Of a stretch of 64,000 nt of DNA, positions 10,115-21,689 are shown piece after piece (the first letter of the stretch is position 1; each line of letters starts with the position of its first letter). Where the stretch lies: NCBI GenBank assembly GCA_030704615.1, contig CM060732.1:21142001-21206000 (forward strand), written 5' to 3'. Under the pieces are notes generated by a model, which saw nothing but the letters and a program-made list of their open reading frames with translations, was not told where the DNA came from and ran no database searches. This stretch comes from Takakia lepidozioides. Taxonomy: Eukaryota; Streptophyta; Takakiopsida; Takakiales; Takakiaceae. The translations under genes and the position numbers were made by a program.

Positions 10115-12000
10115 ATGACTATTCCTTTGAAAAGACGGCCTAGAGGGGTAGTCAAGAAGAACTCTTCTGGCACTTGTGCGGTTGTGCGGGCACTATGTAA
10201 GGCTGGACAACTAAAAGAGGCGCTGCATATTTTGAACCAAGGAGGCATTTTGGCAGACTCCGACACATGTGTGTGTCTCTTGCAGGAGTGCATCAAGATG
10301 AAAGGTCTAGAAGAGGGAAAGCAGGTGCACGCCTACATTATCCGAAATGGATTCAAGCAGAACATCTTCCTACTAACCACCCTTGTCAACATGTATGCCA
10401 AGTGCGGAAGGTTGCTGGATGCACGCCTCGTCTTCGACAAAATGCCTGACCGAGATGTATTTACGTGGACTATGATGATGGCCGGATATGCCAACCATGG
10501 GTATGGTAAAGAGGCCTTTGATATCTATCAGCAAATGCTAGGGGAAGGGGTGACACCCAACAGGGTCACATTCCTTTGTGTTCTCAAGGCTTGTGCTTGC
10601 CTGGCTGTCCTGGAAAAGGGCAAAGAGGTCCATGCTGACATCATTAAAGCTGGAATTGTACAAGATACAATTCTGAAGAATACCATTGTTGACATGTATG
10701 CCAAATGCGGGAGCATGAAGGATGCGCATGAAGTGTTTGGCAGTATGACTCAACGAAGTGTTGTCTCATGGAGTGCAATGATTGCAGGATATGCTCAGCA
10801 TGGATGTGGCAAGGAGGGTTTGGAGGCCTATGAGGAAATGATACGAGAAGGGGTGATGCCTAACCAGGTCACATTCGTTGGCGTTCTGAATGCGTGTGCC
10901 AGCCTGGCAGCGCTGAAGATGGGCAAAGAGGTCCATGTTGACATCGTCAAAGCCAGAATTGAACCAAATATCATTCTGGAGAATAGTCTTATTGGCATGT
11001 ATGCCAAATGTGGGAGTGGAAAGGATGCACGTCGTGTGTTTGACAATATGGCTAAGCGGGATGTGGTCTCATGGAGCACTATGATTGCAGGATATGCTCA
11101 ATACGGCTGTGGTAGGGAGGCGCTGCAACTATTTGAGCAGATGCAACAGGAAGGCTCAAGGCCAGACCATATCACCTTTACATGTGTTCTCTCTGCCTGT
11201 AGTCATGTGGGCTTAGTGGAGGAAGGTCGTCACTACTTTGATTCCATGAGTCAAAATCATGGCCTCGCTCCTACAGTGGAGCATTTTGGCTGCATGGTGG
11301 ACCTTCTTGGCCGTGCAGGTCGAGTGGAGGAGGCAGAGGACTTCATTAACAAAATGCCAATTGAACCAGCTGCCGCAGTGTGGCAGACCTTGCTTGGTGC
11401 TTGCAGAATTCATGGCAATGTGGAGGTGGCAGAAAGTGCAGCAAAATGCCTTCTTAAATGGGATCCACAGGATGCTGCTATTTATGTGTTACTATCAAAC
11501 ATCTATGCCACGGCTGGCAGGTGGGACGATACTACCAAGGTGAGAAAAATGATGAGGGACAGAGGTCTCAAAGGAGCCAGGTCACTGCTGTATTGAGGTG
11601 GACAACCAGGTGCATACATTTGTTGTGGATGACAAATTGCATCCACAAATTACGGAAATCATGCTGAGCTGAAGAGATTATCTGGCAGATGAAGGAGGCT
11701 GGGTATGTGCCTGACACGCGCTTTGCATTGCATGATGTTGAGGAAGAGCTTAAAGAATTCTCTTGCCACCACAGTGAGCAGCTGGCCATTGCTTTTGGGC
11801 TTATCAGCACACCTGCTGGGATGCCTCTGCGGATCATCAAGAACCTTCGGGTGTGTGGTGACTGCCACACAGCCACCAAATTCATCTCGAAGATTGCTAA
11901 GCGAGAGATTGTTGTACGGGATGCCAACCGCTTTCACCACCTCCAAAATGGTGTTTGTTCTTGTGGGGAGTACTGGAGAAATGAAATGCTTGTCACCTAA
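10115..12000 (+). CDS. PLS-class PPR protein with DYW domain, frameshifted
   Basis: The first in-frame ATG is at 10115, in a good context (CACCATGA). The main frame to 11,596 holds repeated PPR motifs ([20 protein letters not shown], VTFxCVLxAC) and the E/E+ region ([42 protein letters not shown]). The C-terminal DYW cytidine-deaminase domain lies in a different frame, 11,689-11,997, with the zinc-site signatures HSE (in CHHSEQLA) and CGDCH and the ending CSCGEYW. Such proteins carry out C-to-U editing of organelle RNA. Between the parts I see at least three 1-nt shifts near 11,590, 11,660 and 11,685. Each frame continues the family sequence, so this is a recent pseudogene or the assembly has indel errors. 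The terminal triplet is EYW rather than DYW. No clear organelle presequence is evident. Confidence 0.85.
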
Positions 12001-12269
12001 TGTCATTTGTTTGGAAGCAAAGAGCACAGTTGGAAGAATGACCAGCATTGAATGCACTCTCTGCCAGCTGCGAATCGGGTTGGACTCCAACAGTAGCAGC
12101 AAAGGCGCAGGAAATCTTTTCGGACTCAACAGTAGGTTTTGAAGATAATTGGACCTTGAGAAGGTTGAAACTGTAGAACCCAACAGGATTCTGTGATGAA
12201 ATCTCAAAAGACCCAAGGACCCGGGAGCTGACTCACAGTATTAAACACTCTGCCAGTGAATATACCCGA

Positions 12270-12757
12270 TTAAATGTAGCAAACATTCCTCCAGAGACCC
12301 GGGATGATAGCCTCCCAGTCATCAACCAAGCACTCCTCAATTATGTTTGCCAGGACCGGATTTGGCTTCAGTATATATTCTAAAGCGTTTCTAACAGCGA
12401 GATCAGTGATCAGTGATCAGTGATCTTGTCCCAATTCTTATGTCCTAGGAAAATTTCGGGCCAGCCCTTTTGAAGAGCTCTCACCACACTAGTGACTATA
12501 GCAGCAAAAAGCGTCTGAGCCACTCTGGTTATAATTTCTTGCGTCTCACAGAGGGCACAGAGGAGATGGCAGTACATGCCGTCTACTGTCGTTACAAATG
12601 CCACTTCATTCGAACTCGCACATACATTGTTGGCGTCATATTTCCGCTCTCTGCACATTGGGATCTTAACACAATTGGTTGTCACTGCTCCAGCATTGAT
12701 TCCGCTTGGGGTGTCAATCTGCTTTCCTACTCTCAGTTAAGAGATTTCCATATGCAT
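12270..12757 (-). pseudogene. GH3-family acyl-acid-amido synthetase fragment
   Basis: The minus strand encodes a GH3-like core segment: ASSNEVAFVTTVDGMYCHLL, then RVAQTLFAAIVTSV, ALQKGWPEIF and KITD. After a short disrupted stretch it continues in another frame as LVDDWEAIIPGLWRN. GH3 enzymes adenylate auxin, jasmonate or benzoates and conjugate them to amino acids. Only about 150 residues are present, from the middle of the protein. The break coincides with a four-fold GATCAGT microduplication at 12,400-12,425, and the frame ends in TAA at 12,270. No ATP-binding loops or other exons are seen nearby, so this is a gene relic or one isolated exon. Confidence 0.65.
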
Positions 12758-15700
12758 GTCTTCAGATGGGCACGACAATTCGATTGTGACAAAGAAAGTT
12801 CAAAGCTGCTGACGAGGTGACAGATGTGATGTAATAGAGAACAAAATGTTTCCGGCAGATTCGGTGAAGAAAAATCCGGGATGCTATCCTCTAGCTAGAT
12901 CCTCAGATATTTTTAGCGGCACAGATCTGGAAACATCTGCCCAATTTAGGCTCTGCCGTGGAAAAATCTTCCGTCCACATCTGGACGTTCTGGTCTGAGT
13001 GCTAGTCCTGACTCCTGACAATGGTAAGTATGGTAAGAAAAAAAAAGAAAAAAAGTATGGCCTCAGTATGGCGTTGACTACTCGATGACGTTGTGAGGTA
13101 ACATAACACAACTCGTGCTCTTGCTCTCAAGTTTAAGAAGAATTAAATTGTGTCGGGGATCATCTAGTTATGTACTGACTAGTTCGGGCCGATTCTTCTG
13201 TTTTCCTTGACCTCCAATATTGCAATCACTGCTGCAGCTCTCAATTGAGATGTCTCCCTCAGTGCTGACATGTATATTGGTCGGATCTTCCCTCCTGAGA
13301 TTAATTTTGTAGTTGTGCGCACAATGCATTTCCCATTTAAAGAATCTATTGAAGGATTGGACCCAAGACCACCCTGGCCGGCAGAAAAATAATTTCATCT
13401 AGAAAGTAGATCACCAAAAATGCCATCAATGCCCTGATAGGCTTTCAAAGGAGACTAGAAGCTACGAGTAAGATTGTGCTTGTCATAGACTAAATTAGCA
13501 CTAGAATGGCAAGTCTAAATACCTGAATCTGATCCTGGAGCAAAATGATGGACTGAGCTCAAGAATCTTCATCGAAGAATCACCAGGAAACTGCAAAACG
13601 TTGGCGGGTTGTAAAGTGAGCTTACTGACTACGCCCATGACGTCGGCATCATTGTGACCAAAGGCCTATCAAATTTTATGTATCCATTTGCTTTCATCAC
13701 TGCCACCTCATGTGATCGATAATCATCACCACCCATATCAACCGATGCTATAGAGACTCAGGATCATATGATACAGTTCTGGCAGTATGTTGTTAATTTG
13801 CAGATTGCACTTTTCTATGCTCCTCTATGCTGCCCGGATTTCCACTCTCTAAATGTTATATTCTCTACAAATGTTAAAACAAAATTACTTCCCTACTAGT
13901 GCACGCTAATGTTAAGTTTCTTTATGAACAATGTTTTACTCCCCTCTTCCCTTAATAAATCTTAAGCCGCACCGTAAAGACTACGAGATATGCTCCAGCT
14001 ACATCCCAAAGTAAGCTCCAGCTGGGTTAAGATAACTGTAACATAACCAATCAGAAGATTGAAGGTAATCAGAAGGTAGCACTAAAGGTAGTAGTCCAGT
14101 CCCATCCTGGATGAATGTTAACCCTCAGTAATAGGAAAAATTAGTAGTGGAATATGGTTGTGGGTGGTTGCTTGAAATGACATACTTTGTCCTGAGTTGT
14201 GTGACATGGGTTTTTTCAACCGCATGGGCAGAGTTACAAGGAGGATAGAAATGGTCATCCAAGCGAAGGTTTGGACTGGATTGCACGCGAAAGTAGAGTT
14301 GGGCAAGTCTCAAAATTTGGATTGGTTCAATGTTTTGTTGGAGAGGTGAGGTATGGGACCTGGGTGTCGACTTCTTTTGTCAGACTCCAAGAGTACTACG
14401 GCCGTAACAGCTAACTAAGAGCCACTCGGCCTACTAGATAACCTCAACGAAGGGACCACGCTGTGATTGTGATAGCCACTATGTATCATACGAAGAGGCA
14501 GGTTCTTCTTTCAAGTCTATCTGAGAGTTTTGAAATCTATCGTGAAATTGGATGTGACACATTGGCCCATATTTTCCTACGTCTATTGGGATTAGCATTG
14601 GGATTAGCAGGAGCCAAGCATTCAAGGAGGGTCCAGCAAAGAAGGTGGTTGAGGTGTTGCAACAAGTGGAACTCTTCAATGATTTGGATTAATTACGATC
14701 GAGCTATCCGACGATCTTAAATGAATGTGATATGTACCAACGGTTGTATGCAATATGTGGAGCTGAGTTGGATATATAGCACTGGGGCTAGGAATTATTT
14801 CTAAGACCATGTTCTTCTTTTAAAGTCCCTGGTTCATGCCAAATATTATATCTTTTCGTCCTTCAGGATCTCATGAATTAATGTACTGCATACAATCTAC
14901 GCAAACACATCGGGTCTTCAAGCTCTAGAGCAGATTCACACATGTGTATTAGGGCTTTCTAAAACAGCAGGTCTCCAGACCGGGGCCGGTGGACTGCCGG
15001 CTATGTTTTGGACGTTTGCGTTTATTCCACTCTGTGGCACTGCACAAGTTGAGCTAATTCTGTAGGTATGTTTCATATCGTTTCGAAGAAAAATTCTTCC
15101 CTGAGTTCTAGTAGCTGCTGGGAGACCATGGTAACTGTAGCTCAACACTGTTCTGACCCACTTAAATATTCGCTCATATATGTTCCATGCCTTCCTATTT
15201 CTTTTCACTGTAAAGGCTTTCTTTTCCAGCTTGATAATTGTCCTATACTGATGTACCTGTAGCTAGGACTATGATCATGGAGGAAAAATGAAGATGGTGC
15301 CAGGCTTGACCAGGGTAGTGAATACATCTTTATAAAGAGATTGCAAGACAAGGCACTTGATGCCACACAAGGCTTATCGACTATGATACTGATCAGGACA
15401 TTAGATTGTGCGTCTACAGCTGTGATATTTGTGGCGAAGTGCAGAGAGTGGTGGAAGCAGTCTGGATCATCGTCACCTCACTCACGCCACCTCTTTGGCG
15501 TTATCGTTCTTGGATGCTGTGGGAGGGATGTCTCAACTTGGGCACTGCAAAAGATTAAACGATTAATCAATATATGAAGCAAGAGTTTTGTTTGTTTGTT
15601 TTGTTTTGTTTTGTAGCGTTGAGATGTCCCCAACCGCAAGGCCCCAGCCGCTGGCGCTTGGTACAGTTGGAAAGTCCTCCAAGAGGAGGGGTGTACCAGC

Positions 15701-17280
15701 TTGGTCTCATGATTTTTGGACATGCGGTGTGGGAGATACGAAATTCCAAGTACTTTTGGTTGCTGGAAATTCACAAAAAATAGCAAAAATGGCAAAGTGG
15801 GCATTCCTGGAAAATGGTTGGAGCCTGGACGGAGAGATATCAAGGGAATGGTCTCCGGTTCAAATCTGGTCGTAGGCTCTCTGAAAAAAAAAAATGATCA
15901 GATATGGGATTGCACTTGGACTTAGATGACATTGGACACTTGGGCATGTACACGAGATATGCACTTGGGTACTTGAATAGAAGATTGCACTTGGGCCTCG
16001 ACAGAGGAGACCCACTTTGGATACGTAAGAAATTGCACTTGGGCTTAGATTTCAACTCTTCACACATGGGCTTGACATAGGAGACACTACTTGAATACAT
16101 AGGGGATTGCACTTGGACTTAGATTTCATTCTTAACCCATGGGCCAATGGCGCACGCTACCCTAGGCCTAGATCTCCCAAACAGGAGGGTCTCTAGATAC
16201 ATAGGGGATTAGACTTGGACTTAGATGACACTGGACACTTGGGCAACGGCACAGGCTACCCTAGTACTTTTTAAAGAACAACAACTTATGATGACACTTA
16301 TGCCACGTGCTTTATATCCCATATTTGATGAAGGATGAATTACCGTTAGGGTAACGACGGAACTATGAGTTGGAGTGTGAAACCAAGATTCTGCACTCAA
16401 GGGTTTATTCCCCTCCTCTGCGGGATTGTGCTGACAGAGGGATGTAAGCTCGGTAAAGTTTGCAAGCAAGGAAGGGAGGATCTTCTTTTGAGGACGTCAG
16501 ATCTCACACATCAACACTTAGTTCATCGAGGCACACTGCATCCATCCGCCTCAAACACTTCGTACACTAGAGATTAACACCAGAGAAACGTACACCCGCT
16601 GCCTAGGTTTGCAGCCGATCCCCTTTTATAATCAAGGGCCTAAGATTAAATCACCACAGGATGGCACATCCTGATTGGTCCGCTAGATTACAACCAGATG
16701 CCCATCTAGATAGGATGACACATAAACTAACTTAGAGATAGGGTAGCTGTTAACATAACACAATCCTTAGTTTATAAATAGATCCGTCAATCTGTCTTCA
16801 TTCCTACCTTTTCATAAGGGTCATTCATCCACGTTTATCATCTTTGTTCCTCCAGTGCCCAATAATAAGGTAGGTGGGAATCTAGTCTTTACAGGAGTCT
16901 CATCCATATTAATTAAGTTAAACGCTTGTCTTTTCTTAACAGCTAGCTTATTTCTAGGATGCCAGCAATGCATCTGATGTGGCCAGATACGTGGATGAGA
17001 AATTGGCCAAGCCGGCTGATAAGATTAAGGACTAGGGATTATATAAAGCAGAAGGCTAAGAGCTTTGGCGGCCGATGTTCATGGATGAAATCTGAGGTGT
17101 ACTTACTTGAGTGGATGAAGCGTGAATGTATGATCTGGCATCCGTGTCCTCTGCATGATATCCTTTCTATCTCGCTAGCACGTTCTGCCGAGTTGCATTC
17201 CCATATTCTATTGGTGCCCGTAGAGGAAGTGGAATAACCCTGGGGCTCGAGAATCTAGCTTCACAAGAGTTAAGGAGATA
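12758..17280. other. No recognisable gene; diverged repeats
   Basis: I see no supported gene here. At 15,900-16,270 the phrase GATTGCACTTGGRCTTAGAT recurs about five times as a degenerate tandem array. At 16,740-16,790 a TATA-like TTTATAAATAG in a promoter-like context could be an old LTR, but I found no partner. The PPR remnant at 17,281 begins abruptly, so an insertion or deletion boundary lies near 17,280. Confidence 0.45.
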
Positions 17281-17906
17281 GAGTAGCCGAGCGTCTTTTT
17301 ACTCAACACCCTCGTCAACATGTATGCTAAGTGCGGGTGTGTGGTGGATGCACACCAAGTGTTTGAGAAAATGCTTAAGCGGAATGTGTTTACATGGACA
17401 ATAATGATAGCAGGATATGCCAAGCTTGGGTGTAGTAGGGATGCTCTTGAGATGTATGAACAAATGCAACGGGGAGGGGTGACCCCTGACAAGGTCACGT
17501 TCATATCTGTTATTAATGCGTGTGCTAGGCTAGGAGCCCTAGAAAAAGGCAGAAAGGTTTATGCTGACATTATCAAAGCCAGGATTGGATCATATATAAA
17601 TTTGGAGAATACCCTTATTGACATGTATTTCAAGTGCGGAAGCATAAAGGATGCAAGACAAGTGTTCGACTACCTGGTGAAGCGAGATGTGGTCTCATGG
17701 AGTGCAATGATCACAGGATATGCTCAGCATGGGTGTGGCGAGGAGGCTTTCAAGATCTATGAGCAAATGCAGCAGGAAAGGGTGATGCCTAATAGGGTCA
17801 CATTCATTTGTGTTTTGAATGTGTGTGCCAGCCTAAAAGCTTTGGAAAAGGGCGAAGGAGGTCCACAGTGATATGATCAAAGCTGGAATTACATCGTATA
17901 TAAATT
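17281..17906 (+). pseudogene. PPR gene, 5' part, interrupted by CACTA element C
   Basis: This encodes PPR repeats ([67 protein letters not shown]). The main frame runs to about 17,850. A 1-nt insertion near 17,855 shifts the frame, and homology goes on to ACATCGTATATAAATT at 17,906. There the CACTA terminus begins. The continuation is on the minus strand at 58,576 (TTTGGAGAACACCCTTG...), which restores an INLENTLVDMY reading across the 3-bp target duplication ATT. The true N-terminus is missing: the sequence upstream of 17,281 is unrelated. Confidence 0.85.
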
Positions 17907-18304
17907 CACTACAACAGATCGCGGTAGTTATGACTGCCAAACCATGGTAGTCATGGTTTTCATGACTTTGACCATGACTGCACCATGTTTTTATATGAAA
18001 TTGACCTCCCGCAGTCGTTCATACGACTGTAGTCATATGAATGACTATCTAAATAGTCGTCTGTGTGACTACATGGCTTCGGAATGGGCGGAAGGCTGGT
18101 CAACAGCAATTGACCAGATTTAGCTCACCATTCATAGTCATTTCCATGACTACAGTGTACATGGATGAGGTTACATAGTCATGATGACTACTGGGGATTT
18201 TGTAATTTGGTGTGTATAATACATGTCGTGCACCTAAGCATCGTGCCACAACATACATCGCTGTCCACCACACAATCTAAGCACACAATCCTAGAAAGCT
18301 ATAC
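17907..18304 (+). mobile_element. CACTA element C, left terminal region
   Basis: It begins CACTACAACAGATCGCGG, followed by CACTA-style subterminal repeats built on TATGACTG, AGTCATG and GACTACA in both orientations (17,930-18,190). It is flanked on the left by ATT (17,904-17,906). The matching right terminus, CACTACAACAGATCGCG read outward from an inverted segment, is at 58,577, also next to the ATT duplication. Gypsy-1 interrupts this element near 18,305. No transposase of its own is visible, so it was probably non-autonomous. Confidence 0.8.
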
Positions 18305-18591
18305 CAAAGGTCCTGAGTTCTCATCTGAATCAAAGACCTCTCCATGTCACTGTATCTATAGGGTCTCCGAAAGATTGGCGTGTCAGTAGTCAATTCAATG
18401 CGAATCTCTTGACCCTTCAGTGCTCCTAAGTCCTTCAAACTAAAGGCAAAGCAGTTCCTGTAAGCCCTCAAGAACCGCTGTATACGTCGTCTCTCTCCTC
18501 CGGTGACTATAGGTCCAACATCAGGCTCCCAGTTGTACTCCGTGACTGCAACCTTGAGTCCAGCAGGCTTAGAGGTAGAAGATGCGTCTCG

Positions 18592-18600
18592 TGGTTGCTA
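18592..18600 (-). promoter_or_regulatory. Candidate stop-codon readthrough site (gypsy-1)
   Basis: On the minus strand the frame reads GCA ACA UAG CAA CCA. The stop plus the next six bases fit the tobamovirus-type readthrough context UAG-CAR-YYA. The same frame stays open after the stop into the reverse transcriptase start. The identical UAG CAA CCA occurs in gypsy-2 at 62,699-62,707. Confidence 0.6.
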
Positions 18601-18885
18601 TGTTGCAACCTCTTAAGCAGTGACCACTGCCTCCTCTGTCAGTGACAATGTCTCATCCTGCCCTATCATCCCATCCTTGAGGACCTCCTCAATCCGAGAA
18701 AAATCCCCAACCTGATCCATCACCGCCGCCTTGGCTGCCAACTCCTTTTGAACCTCGAGCACCTCCCATGTGTGCCATGGATGCGGCCTGCACCTCGTGG
18801 TCCTCACCTGCTCGCCCCCACTCGCTGCCTGTACCGTCTCGGTAGGCAGGGAGACCATGAATGGAAGTGTACTCCGTACTCTGCG

Positions 18886-19850
18886 CTGCTCAACCATAGC
18901 CAAGCTGATAATCCAGGTCAAGCAATTGAGATCCATTGCTTGCCCCAACACCTGACGACGTGATGCCTCAGAAAGAGATGGCACCGCCGTGGTACCTGTG
19001 GTAAAACCCATCGCCCGCTCGCGCTCGTCAGCATTGGGCTCCACTAATTGTTGCAACTGGCTATCCCACAAGAAGTCAGGTCCACCATCCCGAAAGCATG
19101 GGATCCTGGGAAGCTGAGCAGTGTAGGTAATGCTGCTCGTGGTTGACCCACCCTGTTGACCACTGCCAAAGGCGAACGGTCATCGTGTCTCACACGTTGA
19201 GACTGCCTCCATGTGTTTAAAATGCTATCCACTGCGAGGTGTGCTCGCCGATGCACCCCATCAAATGCAAGCTTGAGCAGTGCGGGTGGCATCAAGTTAG
19301 TCCACCATAGCCGTGGACGATGAGGCCATGACCCCACTGCAGCTGCATCCAGCAACACTGCTGACCCAAGCTACAACCGGACTTGATACACACTGGTCAT
19401 CACCCTGGCCCGAGAATCACCCATCAGTGGCACATTCTCCAAGATGTATGCTGGAGATACAGCTTGATGAAGCTGCAAGTGGCGCAAAATCCGCACCATC
19501 TCCCAAAACAGACCCGTCCTCGAGTCTCGCAATCCATTGCCATGCCCGGCTGATGAATGCCCTTGGCAGGGCCAACTTGTCACTACCAGATCAATGGAGC
19601 CAACCCGCTCCAAATCATGCGCCCCCAGCAACGAAATGTCTGCTGGCAAGGCTTGTTGGTATCCACGAACTGCAGACACTGGCAACAAATCAGGGTACTG
19701 CTGTACCAACTGAGCAACATGGCGCAGTGAGACGTGTCGTGCAGTCTCATCCCTCTCCACATACAGGTAACGTCGAACTCGTACACCTGCCTGCAGTACT
19801 ATAGCCAATCCAGTGCTGATCCCGCCAAACAAGTCCAGAAGGCATATGCC
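18886..19850 (-). other. DNMT3-like C5-cytosine methyltransferase domain in gypsy-1
   Basis: Motifs appear in the non-permuted order. Motif I is LLDLFGGISTGL (SAM binding). The acidic SAM ligand region is YLYVERDETAR. Motif IV is SWPCQGHSS with the catalytic Cys, followed by RTGLFWEMVRIL, the equivalent of the DNMT3 GTGRLFFEF helix. Motif VI is AYILENVPLM with the catalytic Glu. Motif VIII is HRPRLWWTNL, motif IX ERERAMGF and motif X RRQVLGQAMDL. The order I to X excludes the plant DRM class, which is permuted, and no BAH or chromodomain is seen, so DNMT3 is the closest type. The span is 965 nt, against 966 nt in gypsy-2. Here it is inactivated by one stop (19,371) and one frameshift (near 19,095). 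Confidence 0.88.
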
Positions 19851-21689
19851 TTCATCCGGGCACTGCCACACAAGAGGTGTGGTGTCCAATGGCGACAACT
19901 GAGGTGGTCTTGGTGCAATCACCGCATTCTCCTCTTCTCCTGACGGTACGAAGGCCTCTACCCAGGCTTGTTGTACCCGTCCATTAGCAGCCTGCTGCAA
20001 ATCCTTGCTCGTACCCCATAATGGAGTGTGAGCAACCATGGCAGGCAACTCCGCCGTACCATCCTGCTCTGCTGGAGGTGGCACATCCTCTGCATAGGCA
20101 TTGCCTTCCAACAACTCTCCAGGCCAACTAACTGCAGCTGTAATGGCGGCTAGTGTTGGCAGCTTGCCCCGCTGGGCAGCCGTAATATCCCCAATGAATG
20201 TCACAGGGAGCTGTGCACGACGACCATCCCCTGACTGCCTTCCAGGCCTGTAGGATGCTGACTCCTCCCAAAAGTCCAGGGTGAAGCCCATGGGATATAA
20301 CACTGCCCCACCAACAAGGACATCGTAAGAGACCGCGTCTATCACAATGGCCTTGGCTCGCATCACTGAACCATCTACAGGATGATCTGGTTGTAGTCCA
20401 ATGGCCAACTCACGCCGTGTCATGCCCCGAGCCTGCTTTGATCCTCCCAGAGATGTTTGTATCTGGAAAGGACAAGGCTCCATATCCGCCTCCATGAGGC
20501 CCAAACCTGCAATAGCAGCTCTGCCCAACATCAGTGGCTGAGCTCCTGAGTCCAACAAGACCCGCAGTGGCCGGTACTTCTTGCCTGCCGGTCCACTCAA
20601 AGTGAAAATGCCTCCCTGGTTGTCTAACAAGACAACTCCAGGTGTCACCATGGCGCGCTCAAAGGCTGGCCTAGCTGGCAGCTCCGTCAACCTGGCAGCT
20701 GCAGCTTGCCATGGCGCAGCCGTGGCAGTCTTGACCCTCAAATCCAATGATCCCTCTGCCACTACACCTTCCAGTAACTCCGCAGAAGATGAAGTGACCT
20801 CCTCACTCTCGCAGAGTGTTGTTGCTAGTCTGAACACTGCAGCTGGTCTTATCCCCGGCGTCGCAATCATGGTTGCCGAGAACAATGGGGCTTGACACAC
20901 AGAGGTGGCTGCCCCCAAAAACACACAGGCTGCACTAGCCTTGGTAGCAGGTGTCAGTGCTGCACGTGTAGCTCTCCCCAATGGCATAGTAACCTCCGCC
21001 TCGGTAACAGTCGGGCGAGAACTAGGTGCCATGGATGGCGTCGACACTATCTCCGCCAATGTAAATGACTGAGGAAGCCTCGCCTGACGGCTTGCCTCCC
21101 CACGCTGTGGATCCAATTCCACCTCTGCACCTCGTGGCTCAGGAACTCGTGCTGCTCCTCGAGTCACGGCTGCAGCAGACTCCACCTGCACTAGTGGTAG
21201 TGCTGCTCCGCACATGAATCCCATGCCTCCCATATCTCCTCCCTCAGGAGCAGGAGGTGGACCATCCCGCCTGGGAGCCGGTACCACATGAGCTGTAGCC
21301 ATGGCAGCGAGCCTCTGCTCTAGCTGCTGAAGCCGGTTGGCCATGTCTTGGTCAACACCCTGACCTCCGCGTCCTTGGCCATGTTGAGCTTGCCCTTGGC
21401 CTGCACCTCGTGCCCGACCACCTCGTCCTCTCTGGGGTGGTCCACCTCGCCCCCGGCCACCATTGTTCCCTTGGAACTGGCCTGGGCGCAACTCAGGGTG
21501 CAAGTCATAACACTGGGCATCTCCATGCCCATACTTGCCACAATGCCCACACTGCAACTGTGCAGGCTGTGCTTGTGTCGGCCTTCTACCACTCTCTAGG
21601 CAATCTCTCTTGACATGGGGTCCTCCACATGTCCAACATATCACCCCTGGTTGTTGTTGGCCTGCAAAAGATGCCACGGGCCTCTGCAC
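19371..21689 (-). CDS. Gypsy-1 zinc knuckle - protease - methyltransferase polyprotein segment
   Basis: A long open frame (about 770 codons; no ATG start, since it is internal to a polyprotein). Near the start are CWTCGGPHVKRDC (a short-spaced CCHC) and CGHCGKYGHGDAQC (canonical CX2CX4HX4C), the nucleic-acid-binding knuckles of gag/pol. A Gly/Arg-rich basic stretch follows, then a low-complexity acidic/Ala/Thr linker. The retropepsin-like protease has RVLLDSGAQPLMLGRAAI. A spacer leads to the first half of the methyltransferase (motifs I, IV and VI). The frame stops at TAG 19,373-19,371, where gypsy-2 has TGG. The same frame then continues with motif VIII to about 19,095. Expected activity, were it intact, is packaging, polyprotein cleavage and cytosine methylation. 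Confidence 0.85.
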   Translation of the reverse strand: MQRPVASFAGQQQPGVICWTCGGPHVKRDCLESGRRPTQAQPAQLQCGHCGKYGHGDAQCYDLHPELRPGQFQGNNGGRGRGGPPQRGRGGRARGAGQGQAQHGQGRGGQGVDQDMANRLQQLEQRLAAMATAHVVPAPRRDGPPPAPEGGDMGGMGFMCGAALPLVQVESAAAVTRGAARVPEPRGAEVELDPQRGEASRQARLPQSFTLAEIVSTPSMAPSSRPTVTEAEVTMPLGRATRAALTPATKASAACVFLGAATSVCQAPLFSATMIATPGIRPAAVFRLATTLCESEEVTSSSAELLEGVVAEGSLDLRVKTATAAPWQAAAARLTELPARPAFERAMVTPGVVLLDNQGGIFTLSGPAGKKYRPLRVLLDSGAQPLMLGRAAIAGLGLMEADMEPCPFQIQTSLGGSKQARGMTRRELAIGLQPDHPVDGSVMRAKAIVIDAVSYDVLVGGAVLYPMGFTLDFWEESASYRPGRQSGDGRRAQLPVTFIGDITAAQRGKLPTLAAITAAVSWPGELLEGNAYAEDVPPPAEQDGTAELPAMVAHTPLWGTSKDLQQAANGRVQQAWVEAFVPSGEEENAVIAPRPPQLSPLDTTPLVWQCPDEGICLLDLFGGISTGLAIVLQAGVRVRRYLYVERDETARHVSLRHVAQLVQQYPDLLPVSAVRGYQQALPADISLLGAHDLERVGSIDLVVTSWPCQGHSSAGHGNGLRDSRTGLFWEMVRILRHLQLHQAVSPAYILENVPLMGDSRARVMTSVYQVRL

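Noticed and set aside
16280-17280. Solo LTR of a copia or gypsy element
   Set aside because: There is a TATA-like promoter motif, but I found neither matched ends, a TSD nor a partner LTR.
18886-19850. DRM or chromomethylase (CMT) identity for the methyltransferase
   Set aside because: Motifs run I to X without the DRM permutation, and there is no chromodomain or BAH; the motif VIII-X region resembles DNMT3.
19313-21613. Plus-strand open frames across gypsy-1
   Set aside because: Antisense shadows of the polyprotein.
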